Of a stretch of 64,000 nucleotides of DNA, positions 34,313 to 46,200 are shown piece by piece. The position numbers were made by a program, and so were the translations under genes. Below the pieces are notes generated by a model. It saw only the letters and a list, made by a program, of their open reading frames with translations. It made no database searches and was not told the DNA's origin. Numbering within the stretch: the first letter of the stretch is position 1; the number at the start of each line of letters is the position of its first letter. Origin of the DNA: Drechmeria coniospora (lineage: Eukaryota; Ascomycota; Sordariomycetes; Hypocreales; Ophiocordycipitaceae); contig NC_054391.1 of the NCBI RefSeq assembly GCF_001625195.1, positions 5,467,157 to 5,531,156 of the forward strand, written 5' to 3'.

Positions 34313-35751
34313 GGTGGCGAGCGGTGACGGGTGCGGCGACTCTGCCAAGCCAAGTACGTTGGCAGGGGCAAGCGTGCGTCGTCGTCGTCGTCGTCAAGCG
34401 TCGTGCGAGGGCTCGTCGATGGCAGGTGATGTGGATGGATCCAAGACGGTCGTCGGATTCGGGTGGCCGGGCGAGGCGTCCGTTTTGTATCCGAGGAGCA
34501 AGAGTTTATCCGAGGAGCAAGAGTGCGGATGCAAAGGTGCGGGCGGCGAGCGTGGACGACTATGACACACCACGTCGTGACGATGGCGCAAGGCGACGAA
34601 AGGCAACCGGCCGGGGGGTGGGGGTGTCGATGATGAGCCGATGAGTCAAGGCGAGCCAAAGCGGGACGTCGGGGCTCTCGAGCGTGCGAGCAATATGGGT
34701 ACGGCGTACAGGAGGAGCGGGAAGGGTGGAGTACAACAAGGGGATTACGAGCATCGGCCTCCGTGGGTCCTCGATGCCTCTATCACCGTGGCAGAAGGAA
34801 AAGGGACAGAGGGCCGGCGGGCGGGAGCGAGGAAAAAGGTCGAGGTGCGAGGCGTCGAGGAGGAGTCGGACGATGGGAGAGGGCAAGACGATGCATATAT
34901 GTAGTCGGAGCCGTGCTGGGGAGCGAGTGCCTGCACCTTGCCCGCACTCCTTCAACGGCCGGCCGTACCTGCGTGCTAGGCACTCGCTGGCGCCACACCA
35001 TGGCAAGCACCGCACGCCCACCGGTTGGCGGCGAGCACTCGCGGGGCCCGGCCAGCATGTACGGGGTACCTGCTCGGAGCACGCCTGCAAGTAGACCGGT
35101 CCGCAGCGCGCGCCCAGCGACCTACGGACCACCCGCAGGCGGCGCGTGGCAGGTACCGACGCCTGCTGGGGCGGCCGCGTACCGGTACTTGGGTGCCCCT
35201 AACGAGACGATACGATACGAGCACTCCGGACTGGACGCTAGGCACTCGGTAGGTGCGCGGAGTTCTTGGTGCGAGCACTAGCACCAAGAGTGGTGGTGCT
35301 GGCGCACGAGTACGGAGTAGCTGTACACGCGCCAGGCACCTCGTGTACATGCGCCTCAGCACGGCGCCGCGCGTGCCGCATGTACTCGCCGACTGGTGCG
35401 CACGTACTTGTACAAGCACGGCGAGCGTGGTGAATGACCACCTTTGCGAGACAGGTTTTAGCGCCGCCGGACGGCCGCTGCGTACCTGCCTCGGGGGAAC
35501 CTTCTGGGTGCTAGGGGTAATAGCTGGCGAGCAGCGCGAGGCGAAGCCGCCAACCACATCGGGCCAGGCCAGGCCAGGCATGGACTAGCACGCACAAGGA
35601 CGAGCAGTCGCACCTCCCGTACGGCGCAAGCACGGAGTAAGTACTCCTACATGTACTCCCCACAAGGAAGTCTCGCCTACCTGTCCATGTCGTGATGGCG
35701 TCTTGCCGAGGAGAGGTGCTAGCAGGCACCGCCCGCCGCTCGCTGCTGCTA

Positions 35752-35990
35752 CCGCTGGTGCTGCTGGTGCTGCCGGTGCTGCCGGTGCTGCTGGTGCTGC
35801 TACTGCTAGTGCTGCTACTGCTGGTGCTGCTACTGCTGGTGCTGGTGCTGGTGCTGGTGCTGGTGCTGCTTCTGCTGGTGCTGCTTCTGCTGGTGCTGGT
35901 GCTGCTACTGCTGCTGGTGCTGCTACTGCTGCTGGTGCTGCTGCTTCTGCTGCTGCCACTGCCACTGCTGCTGCTGCCGCCGCCGCCGCC
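35752..35990. repeat. CTG/GGTGCT-type trinucleotide microsatellite
   Basis: About 240 bp built from GCTGGTGCT, GCTGCTACTGCT and related trinucleotide combinations. It is open in all frames on one or both strands, giving runs of Leu/Val, Ala/Gly, Ser/Thr or Pro/Ala. Units are imperfect and the longest uniform stretch is short. Confidence 0.9.
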
Positions 35991-37464
35991 GACGCCGCCG
36001 CTGGCAGCACCTGGCCGCATGGCGTCGCACTCAACATGGAACGATGGCTGGCCCCCGGGGGGGGGGGGTCGTGGTGCGAAAGGCGGCATGGAGGGACCTG
36101 GCCCACACGGCCGCATGCCCCGCATGCCCTGCAGCGGACCCCGTCGCTGCTCTCTGCTCGCCGCTCGCTCGCCGTCGCCCTCGGCTCGCCGTGCGAGGCA
36201 CCAGCCCGGCTCTTGGTTGTTTTTGCCCTCCCGCCCACACCCCCTGGGCTCGGCGCTAGCGGCTGGAGGGGTCCCGTGGGTCTGGCCTGGCTCGCATCGC
36301 AGGGGGTGGTGGCAGCGCACGAGAGGGTGTGCCGTCGCTCGGCGATGCACACGGTGGGAACGGAGCCCCGGCAGCCGTCGTCGCCCTTGGCCGTCGTGAG
36401 CCACGGCGACGTGGTCGGTCCCGATGGACGAGAACGAGAAGCCGTACGAGCACGGCATCCGCACTCGCAGGTCGTGCTCGCACGAACAAGTCGGACGGCA
36501 GGGCCTCTTGGTCGTCGTCGTCTTGGCGGGCCTGGCCGTTGCGGGAAGACGACGACGACGGTACCTGGGCCTGCGTACCTGCGGTGCCCTGGTGGTGCCG
36601 TGCCGCAAACCTGCTCACCACCACGGCAGCGTAGGCACGGCATGCTGGCTCTCGCCCACGCAACGCCCGCCTGCCCGCCCCTGCGGACGGATGCACACGA
36701 GGCACCACGAGGTGGTGGGCACCGGCGGCGGCGGGCTGTGCGACGATGGTTCACGGGTCCCGTCACCCATCTCGGACTGCCAACCACGGGGACGAGGACA
36801 AGTACCGAGCACGTCCGTCCTCGATCATGGCCGTACTCCTCCGGCCGCGCCGTTTGTTGGCGCCGACCTGCTGTGGTGCTTGCCGCCCACCGCGGGCAAT
36901 TCGTGCTGTAAGTAAGTAGGTGCCCCCTGGTGGCGGGCAACGGCCAGCGCAGCGGCGGGCCCACGAGCACGCCAGGATGCCGACGACTTTCGAGACGGCA
37001 CCACGACCGACGGCATGCATGGGCGACGAAAACAAGAGGCCGCAACTGCCGCATAGCATCGACCCTCCTTTTCTCTCCGTCGTGGCCCTCTCCCATCGTC
37101 TGCCCCCGCTTACCCCCGCCCCCCCCCCGGACGAAACAGGAGAGGCATCGGGTGGGTTCGCGGCGGGGACGACCCACGGCGGCACCGAGGCGTGTCGATT
37201 TCCTCGGAATCTCGATGCAACGGCCGGCTATTCTCCCTCATTTCGCCCCTCGAGAGGTCGGTCGGAGGGGCGAGCCCTCATGAGCCAACGCAGCGCCCGT
37301 GGCCGAGACCGAGGGAAATGCCTCTCGACGGGCACGGCGTGACGGGCGGGCGACGAGGGGAACGACGCAATGTGCAGTTAGGAAAATGGCCCAGGTCACG
37401 CAACACCTTGCATGTTTTAGCACCTCGTGCAGGCATTCGTACGGAGCGCACGCGCACAGCCGTC

Positions 37465-37577
37465 GGTACCTGGGTACCTCGTAGCGCTGGGTAGGTCGTA
37501 GCGCTGGGTACCTCATAGCGCTGGGAACCTCCCTCATAGCGCTGGATACCTCGCAGCGCCAGGTGCCTCGTAGCGCA
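37465..37577. repeat. Tandem array of TACCTCGTAGCGCTGGG units
   Basis: About six degenerate copies of a 17-23 bp unit with core (C/A)(G/A)TAGCGCTGGG and a variable TACCTC joint. Each core contains the palindrome AGCGCT. It is shorter in unit and different in sequence from the neighbouring arrays. Confidence 0.85.
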
Positions 37578-38185
37578 GAAAGTCGCCGCGAGCTAACCCG
37601 CTCACGGCTACGGCGCCTTGCCTCCCACGGCAGGCAGCCATTGGGCAGCCGTGGGCGGGGGCTGGCCGGCGGTCATCACCCACCTACCAGAAGCCGCCAC
37701 GGACGCAGAAGGCTGGCCGGCGCGATCGATAGGGAATCTCTTCGTCATCGCCCGTCCACTTCCAAGCACCGCCGTCGGCACCACGTCGTGTTGCGGCACC
37801 ACGCACCTTCAAGCACGCCGGTGGATGCCTGCGCCTGCACTCGCTCGCCGGCCGTGGCGTTGGTCGTCTCCGGTGCGCAGCACGTAGCGGGCCGTCGTTT
37901 GTCGGGGGCAAAACAGGCCATGGGCCTCTGAACCTGAGACGGCCGGGTGAGCCGCAGGAATGCGTTTCGATGAAAAGGCGTCCAAGCCGCCGGCGTGGGT
38001 TCGAAACGGCGACGGAGGAGAAACGACGATGCCGCCAGCGTCGCGGGCGTGAGCGTAGGCCGTAGCCTGCAGGGACCACGAGTGCCAACCGCTTCCCGCA
38101 TGGCGAATCGAACCATGGCACGCTCGCGGCGCCGTAGACTGCGGTGCAGGCACGTTCACCTGCAGCGAGGGCCCTCCGTAAGTAC

Positions 38186-38390
38186 AGCTCCTAGCACTGG
38201 TACAGCATCTGGCATGGGTGCAGCAAGCACCTGGCATGGGTGCGGCACCTAGCATGGGCACGGCGCCAAGCATTTGTGCAGCACCTACTTACATGGCATG
38301 GGTGCAGCACTTGGCATGGGTGCAGCACCTGGCATGGGTGCAGCGCCTGGCATTGGTGAAGCGCCTGGCATTGGTGCAGCGCAACTAGCG
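38186..38390. repeat. Tandem array of 18-bp GCAGCACCTGGCATGGGT units
   Basis: About ten copies of an 18-bp unit. The last five are nearly perfect; the earlier ones are diverged, and one is split by an insert containing ACTTACA. It translates as repeating hexapeptides, but no start, splice or domain context supports a protein. Confidence 0.88.
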
Positions 38391-40571
38391 TGCTCTCGTG
38401 CTTGGGGGGGGGGGGGGGACGGAGACGTGGTCCTTGTACGGCAACCTGTTGTGGGGGAGCTGCCTTGGCGTGCAGGCCGCTGCAGAAGCTGGCTCGACGA
38501 ATCCCAATGCGGCTACGCCGACGGCGCAAAGGTAAGAGAACAAACGGCCGCAGCACTCATCGACGCTGTACGGCGTGCATGTACACGTAGAGTCAGCAAC
38601 TATTACCTGCACTCTGTACGATGCAATGATGTACCCGCGAGTCGTGCCATCGCCAACGAGTGTCGGGAGGGGAGCACGCACTAATCAATTGCGTATCGGC
38701 GTACGACGACGCTTCGAGGAGCCAACGTCAAGGATCGCCACGTACTCGGCGCCGCAGGACTGGCCGTGCCGCACGTCGAACCGCCGCATGTGTCGGGAGC
38801 ACGTCGGCCGCGACTCGCCTCGTCGGTGCATCGTCGCTCCGTGGCACCAACGAGCCGTCAGCATCATCAGCGTGCGCCGTGCGAGCGAATCGTGCGCATG
38901 CCCCGCTGCGCTCACGACGAGAAAAAAAAGTCGCCTCTCCCGTCGCTGCTCGGTTCGTGCGCCTGGCCGGCGGCTCGTGTGCCTGGGCGTGGTGGGTGCC
39001 TGTGCCGACCGATTCGTACCTGCAAGGGCCACGTCGAGTCGAGACGATGCCGGTCCGTCAGCAAGCACCTTTTTCCCCCGTGCATGCACGCACGCATCTC
39101 CGTCGTCGCACGCATGACAACCCTTGGCTCGCAGGCACCACCACCACCACCACCTCGTACCCTCGGTCTCGTGGTCTCGTGGTCTCGGGATGCCGCTAGG
39201 GCGTGGGGAGGTGAGCGCCAGAGCAGACGCCGCCCTTGGCCAGCTTCCCTGGCAAACCACGTTTCACCTCCGTGGGCGTCGTGGGATGCGACGAGGACGT
39301 GACCGTGCATGTCCAAGTACGTACGTGCCGGGAAAAGGTAAAGGTGGGTGAGAAATTGCACCACGAGCAGAGCAGAGCACGTGTGCGCACTAGTGCCCAT
39401 GGTGTTTCGAACCAGCACCGGCTAAACAATACTAGGGGCACCAACGTGCTACGGTCTGCACCTGAGCATGCGCCCGGCGAAGCACTTACGTGCCATGGCC
39501 TGATGGGACTTGCGAGTCCTCCGTACCGAGTCGAGTGCTGCTGGCGGCAGTCGGCGAGCGGTACGTGTCGCCGCAGAGGCGAGCCAGCACGTAATAATGC
39601 AGCGCAACGGTACGCCTGCTGCTCGAGCGGGTGCGAGACGGCCTGCCGCGCCGCACCACCGCAGGATTCCTGCACGGCGACAACTTCATTCCGCGGCGCA
39701 ACGAGCCAGCCATCGCACCACGCCGGCCTTTGACGCCGTACCCAAACGTCGTTGCCGGCTGGCTGCGTCCTTGCCAGGTGCCGCATGCATGCTCCCTCCC
39801 CCGCCGTCACGGTGCATGCATGCGCGTGCATGCTCGCTCGTACGTGTGCCGCCGCACCGTCCAGCTGGTCGGTCGTACGAGCTCGCCGCTGGTTGGGCGG
39901 CGGCCCCCAGGCGTGCACGACGGCGGAGTGGCAGAGACAAGCAGCGGCCGGCGACACGCCACGGCAGGACGACGACGGGCGACATCCGGCCTCGTCGCTC
40001 GAGCCGTCGACCCAAGCACGCGGGAGCCGACGACGCAAGCATGCGTGGGGGGAGAGTGGCCGGCCCGTCGTGCGACGCAAGACGTCCATTCGCAGGCGAG
40101 AGTCGATCGAGCATGCCACGTCGGCCGGCCGACGTGGACGACCTCTCGCGTCGCTGCGACGCTGCATTCGCACGCCGTCGACGCCGCGTGCGTGGTGGGC
40201 CCGTCGTGCGTGGCATATCGTCGACGGCATTCGGGAGTGCGGAGGTGCGCGTAATTGCTTTTGCTCGCTCGCTCTCTGCTCGGCCGGCGAGGGAGACTTG
40301 TTCGACGAAAGGCTGCTCGTGCAGTGCAGTCCTGCACCGTGGCCGTAGGCTCGTATCCGTTGGCCTGATCGTCGTTGGTTCCCGTCCTGGAGCAGTTGGT
40401 GGCCGTCCGAACCGTTGGAAGCGTCGTGGCTTTTCCAGAGGAGACAGGTTCGTCATCCCCACCCCCCACCCCCCCCCCCTTCCCCAAACGACTCCTCCCC
40501 ACCCCTCCTCGTTTTTTTTTTCATTCGGTGCAACGCTCTGCCTCTTTCCATCGGCCTGCAGCCGTCGTGCC

Positions 40572-41348
40572 ATGATGGCTCCCAAGCCGTCATTGGGCGC
40601 AGACTCGGAATCGGTCTCCCCCCCGGCCCTCGCCCAGGCATCTATCCAATGAGGGCGACGATGAATACCCTCGGCGCTTCCCCGCACCAGAAATACTTCC
40701 GTACCGTCAGGCCTCTGGTGGCGGGGGAAGCCTGTTCGTGCAGATGCAAGTAATTACGGTACGCGTACTCCGTACGGGCCGGTACCTATCGTGAGCAGAG
40801 TGCGGCGCCCAAGGACAAGGCGCTGGACAGCACCAGTCGTACACGACGGCACACCTGCACATGGCATGCACCTGTACGCTGTCCTCGTCCTCGCACCGTC
40901 ATGGTCGATTAGGGATGCTGGCCGAGGGAAATTTGTCGCCCCTCGACGGCCAAGCAGCTCCTCGTCGACGCCAGCACGCCGACGACGGGTGAGCAGCAAC
41001 TCTCGAGCCGGAGCCACGGCCGCAACGTCTATTTTCGGCATGCCGGGAGCTGAGAAGGACTCTTCAAAGACAGATTGGGACACGGTCCGGCGGACAGAGG
41101 CGGCGGAAATGAAACCCAGCGGCTCCGTCTGGAATCCAAACCAGCAGGCTCCCGTGGCAGATGTCATGCCCCCTGGCGAGGCAATTGTCTTGGGCCGTGA
41201 GGATTCGTCGTCTCGGTCGTCGCTCGGATCGAGTGCGTCAACGAATGCGTGCTCTAGCTCGAGCAAGAGGCCCCCCGTCGTGCGGCGTCGAGGCCAGGGC
41301 TCCGCTACCCCAGGTTCCCAGCATTTTGTTGTCGATGATGATGGTTAG
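40572..41348 (+). pseudogene. Possible gene relic, frame-broken, unknown family
   Basis: A pyrimidine-rich stretch (40450-40560) leads to ATGATG at 40572, opening MMAPKPSLGADSESVSPPAL. That frame stops after 26 codons, and the text seems to continue in another frame as NEGDDEYPRRFPAPEILPYR at about 40653-40740, with no room for an intron at the switch. A third stretch, about 41000-41348, reads IFGMPGAEKDSSKTDW and then MKPSGSVWNPNQQAPVADVM before stopping at TAG. The third-position G+C of this last stretch is the highest of its three positions by my hand count. I do not recognise a family, and the minus strand is also partly open. It could be a decayed gene, exons of an intact but poorly visible gene, or chance. 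Confidence 0.25.
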
Positions 41349-42164
41349 CTGCCATGCTGGCGACTTGGGTCCCCCCACACGACCCATGCGGTCCCGCCTT
41401 GGGCGGCTAGTGCCTAGCTTGGCAGGGACGATGCTAGTGCTAAAGATGGGCCTCGGGCGCTCCACTTTGGATTTCGACGGGCTAGCAGAACGAGACGCAC
41501 GGAGTGCAATGTGCAAGTATTTGTAAGTGGTTGCATAAGTAGGTAGGCACGTACGTACAGTACAGCAGTACAGTACAGAAGTACAGTACAGTACAAGTAA
41601 GCAAGTAAGGAGCAAGTACACCTACCTGAGTACTTATGCTCCGTACTGTACGTGTACTTGCTTGCAGTAGGCACTCGGGGATACGACGCAAATGTACCAT
41701 TACTTGTGCACGTACATACTGTACATGTACATGCAAGTACGGAGTATTACTGGATGGGGTGCAAGAAATTACGCCATTCGACTCCATGCGCACGCCTACC
41801 AAACGCCTGCAATTACAAGTACAAGTGCACCGTTCACTACGCACACGTACCTGGGGAGTGCTCGTCGACAAGCATGCCGCGGGCGCATGCGTGCTTGCAT
41901 CTACGGAGTAGTTGTCCAGTCCTTGCTGGGCTCGGGGTGACAACGTGCTACCTAGGTAGCGGCAATCCACGCGCGCCACCTCATGATATTGGCCAAGGAC
42001 ATTGGAGTGAGACACGGATGACGGATGCCGTTTTGCCTTGCCAGCGCAAGTACCGAGTTCAAACATGGACGCTGTATCCGTACCGAGGCGGCTGGTGCGG
42101 GAAGGATTTTGGGTGCACGCAGCAGCCAGGTATTGTGCATGTACAACCATGTACAGATATTACT

Positions 42165-42236
42165 CCGTACTGCTGGTGTAGGTGTGCTGCAAGTACGCCG
42201 TACTGCAGGCGTAGGTGTACTGCAAGTTCTCCGTAC
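42165..42236. repeat. 33-bp direct duplication
   Basis: Two adjacent 33-bp units, each beginning CCGTACTGC and containing GTAGGTGT and CTGCAAGT, followed by the start of a third (CCGTAC at 42231). It lies within a GTAC-rich patch, and the unit boundary falls in the dispersed CTCCGTAC motif. Confidence 0.75.
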
Positions 42237-43240
42237 CTGTACAGTACTTGCATGTTCCTTACGGCGACAGTGGGTATTATTACGTCGTCCCGTCCTTTGT
42301 CGGACCGTCGTGGCCATCGGTGTCCAGCCTCTTACACGCACAGTCTGCTCGTCTCCGTCGCTGGTTGCGAGTGCTTCGAGGGTCTCGGGACGACGTCGAC
42401 CGAAAACAGCTCGATTGATCGGCATCAGGGCGCCCATGCGCAATTTCCCTGGGGGCGAGGTTGCGTGCATGCGGCCACGGAGGAACGCAGTGGTGCGGCG
42501 GTGAGCTCGGCGGCGAAGCCACCAAAAAGCCTCCCAGTCGCCATGATGCCCTCGTTGTCGACCACGGCCACTTTTTTTTTTGTTTTGGAACCTGCCATTA
42601 TTTGTTGTTTCTTCCGCGCCTTGCCATTGTTTGCCGTCCGACGCCTTGGCGCAACCCCGTCCTCGTCCTGGCCCCTGCCTCCTCGTCTCTTTATTTTTGT
42701 TCTCAAAGGCACCAGGCTGAGGCGCCGAAGACAAAGGACCGAGGGCCGTCGGCGCGCCATGACAAGCTTGCGCGCCTGCCTGCCACGGCTTCCGCCCTCC
42801 GGGCCGCTCTGCGATGCGTGTCCTGCGATGTGCGTTCTCGTCGTGGGCAGAGGAACCCGCTCCTTCAGGGCAGCCGGTGCCTGGTTCTCTGACGGTCCTG
42901 CACCCCTCCTCCGACGACTCGAGCACGCGACGACGCTCCCCCCGCAACAACGAGGAACCCAACGAGGAAAACACCTCGTGGCTGGCAACATGACGGCACG
43001 ACTTTGATTCGCACATTCATTCACCCTCCCAGCCATGCCCAGATGGGCCACTGCCGCCCGCCGTCGTGACTTCCAGAAGGGCACGTGCCGTGTCGAAGCA
43101 ACCCACGGACGTCGAGAAAGCCGTCGTGCGTCAACAGTGTCGTGCCTCCCAGTACGGAGGACTGTGGCACCAGACAGGTTTGGCCGCGCTGCGCTTGTGC
43201 CCCAGCTGTCGCCTGCTCGCAACCTGAATCCTAGGGGCCC

Positions 43241-43260
43241 CGTACGGAGTACTCCGTACG
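43241..43260. repeat. Perfect 20-bp palindrome CGTACGGAGTACTCCGTACG
   Basis: The sequence reads the same on both strands. It contains CGG and CCG triplets in inverted order separated by six bases (AGTACT). Confidence 0.97.
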
Positions 43261-46200
43261 AAGTACTGCCGTGCAGCAATTCATGACGAGCTGTCGGGGT
43301 CCGGTGCTTGAACTCGTCGTGAGCTAGCAGGAAACTATTGCGTGGCGCACAACGTGGGTGCTCGACACCAATGAGAACCTCGTCCACACCTGGTCGGGGA
43401 ATGGTGTCCGAGGCAGTCCTCGAGGCGGGCATTTCATTTCTCGCACCGACCCAAGTGCACGGATGATTCCGACACATTTCCGTAGACGCACAGCGGCGTC
43501 TTCCACGCACTTGGCCTTGATTCCGTCGCGACAGAGGCCACGAGCCCTCGTGGGCTTTGGCGGGAATCCACCACGTCGTCCCTTGGCGAGCGTCGGAGCA
43601 GACGGAGCGCCGGAGCGAATGGTTCGTCTCGCCTGACGATGCATCTTTCAATCTCGTCCGTCGGCACTGGCAGCTGTCTTGGCGTCGGAGCGACATCTCC
43701 CGTCCTCGTCGTCGGGCGACACGCTCGGTCAGGTGTTGATGGTGGATGACGATGGCGCCATTGCTAGCAGGTTCCAGAAATACCAGCCCGTCCAAAAGAG
43801 GACTAAGCACGGCGCGCCTCGATGGAAACCTGGTGGAGGAGCCATCGTGACCTTGGCGTCGGTCGACGGACTTGACCGAGCAAACTCGACCGCCGCTCCG
43901 AATTGTCTTTTCGGGCCTCGAACGAGAATGGCCAATTCATGGCGCCAAAGGCGAGCGTCCAGGGCACTCGGCAGAACGTCTCCGAATAGGGGGCCGCTGG
44001 CTTGTTCTTGACGTCGTCGGTGACGAGTCGTGACGAACACCCGTCGATCATGGTGGAGGATGCCTCGCGTCCGAGCAGCGGTTCACAGACTCGTTGGCGC
44101 TTCGACCCCTCGCGAGTCCTCGACCCCCTCCCCCGCCGACTGGGGGTCCGAGGGGATGGGGAGACGCCAAGTCGCTCGACGGAGAGCGACTCGGTCGATG
44201 CCCCCCCCAGATGAGGCCATCGTGGGCAGCAATTTGAGTTTGGCCGCCCAGCATCACGGGGTCGCCGCAAGGGAACTGCCATTCGCAGGCGGCTGTGCAG
44301 GGCCTAGAGCGGGCTGGGACGATGAACCAGGGCTGGGAAGAGGTGGCGACGAGGACCGTTGGACCGTCTGCGTGTGCATGCATGCACTGCAGTCTGCTGG
44401 TCTGTCGGTTACCGAGCACGTGCTGGTCCACGATGCATCGCACGTGCAGGCGTACGTACGGAGCACTGGACGTCGTACAGCGGACGAGGACACTGGCAGC
44501 GGTGCTCGTTGCAGAAGTTGTGCGAAGTACTTGCAGTAATTACTACCTAGTAGTAAGTACCAAGGTTATTTATTGTACTCTGTACGGAGTAGTTGCTAGC
44601 AGGAACATGTGGTGTTGCGTTATGGAGTACTCCGTACCTTCTTAGTAGTACACACGTTGCAGTGCATGGGCCTCTGGTGAGTCCATTTCGTCGCCCACTC
44701 CGACTCGGCCTACGGTAGACAATGGCCCAAAACGAAGCGTCACTTGCATCACCAGCTGGCACGAAAAAACCAAGGAGGGAAATGAAGCCGGCCTGGTTCA
44801 TCCATCTTGTGCGTGGCGTGCGAATTCTGCGAGCAAATCTCCGTACCGACGAAGCGCCCTCCTGATGTGCTGACTGCATGTCTCCAGAGTCGTCGTTGAT
44901 GACGAGACGATGCCACGAATCATGCAGCAAGGCCCGCGGAACGACGGTTGAGATTCCTGCTCGTGCCGGTCACACCAAGACGAAAGCGAGGGAACAAAAT
45001 CACACTCAATCCCGCGCGATGCTGGTTTTATTCCATCAAAATCGGTTCAGACATTTCCTGTGGGGGCTGTTGCGACCGCGAATCCTTTGCCGTAGACTGA
45101 CCTCTCTAGGGTAGGCCAAGCACCGCCAGATGGCAAAGTGACGACAGCAAGACGATGACAGCAATCCGACCACGGCAAGACGATGGCAACGAGACGATGA
45201 CAGCACGACGACCACAACTATACAATCACGAGACGGACAAGGGTCGACGTGACATGCCAAAAGGGCCGCTTCGGAAAGTGCCTTGCCCTTTACCACGGCG
45301 CCGAGGAACGAACAATGACGACTGGTTGATGCAATTTCCCAGCCGTGGCCGTTGACACGGCTTTGCCTACGAGGGCTCCGCTTGCAGGGCGCCGGCCGAA
45401 TGTGCAGAGTGACCGGTTCGACGTGCCATGGAGCACGAGTCCAGTGAACGCCGGCTCATGGCGCCGTGGGCCATCGGCCGGTCAACGAGCCATCTCATCA
45501 TGCATCGCGCCGGCCCCGGGCAACAATATCCTTGGATGCGTCGCTGCCTGCGTGGATGGCATCATCGCCGACTCGTCTCCGTCTGCTCCCGCCGCGTGCT
45601 GGAGCGTCAAGCATTCGGCCGGGGAATATCTCCCATGCCTTTCCGAGAATTTTGCCCCTCATCTCGCCCATGCATGCGTCCGGGCCACCTCCTCGGGTCG
45701 TCGGCGCTTGGGCGGCGACGGCAACAGCAATTGCCTCCGCTCCCATCTCCTGCCTGCCATCGAAGATGGTGAACCTGTCCCGTGCAGCGACAGGCAGCAT
45801 GATGGAAAGATGCTTCCTCGTAGCAGGGCGGGAACAGTACTTGCATTTTTCTTCCCTGCAGGACCCGTTATACCGTAACCCCCGAGTGATAAAATGGTGC
45901 AACGCAAAGCAAGGTGAGAGAGTTGGGGTACGAGATCATCACCCGACCCGCCGCGACCCGCCGAGCAACGAAAGGATGGGAAACGGAATCGACAAAGGCA
46001 CAAGGCATCGTTCACCCAAGAATGTGATGCTGCTGTCCATCTCTCGAGCCGGAATCCCGTCAGCACTTGTAAGCGAAGACTGTCGATGTCGATGCCGCTT
46101 TGATGCCAAGTCGCACCCACTTCGCTCCGCGACGCCACGGCCATGATGACCCTGTTGAAAGACTCGGTCGATTCCAAAAGGTGCATTGTTATTTTTTCGT

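Noticed and set aside
35585..37177. 530-codon minus-strand frame across the CTG-type microsatellite
   Set aside because: Translation is Ala/Pro runs from the repeat joined to Arg-rich random-looking text; frames on both strands are open as well.
39390..39480. tRNA-like B box (GGTTCGAAAC on the minus strand) with GTGCCC/GGGCAC arms
   Set aside because: Arms are only about 50 bases apart, with no A box and no cloverleaf. A similar word at 37995 also lacks a partner.
41652..43007. 451-codon plus-strand frame
   Set aside because: Passes through GTAC patches and a 33-bp duplication, is Cys/His/Arg-rich, has no domain and overlaps two equally long minus-strand frames.
43752..43761. Second ATGGCGCCAT copy as a regulatory site
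   Set aside because: No supportable gene lies near it, and roughly one match per 64 kb is expected by chance.
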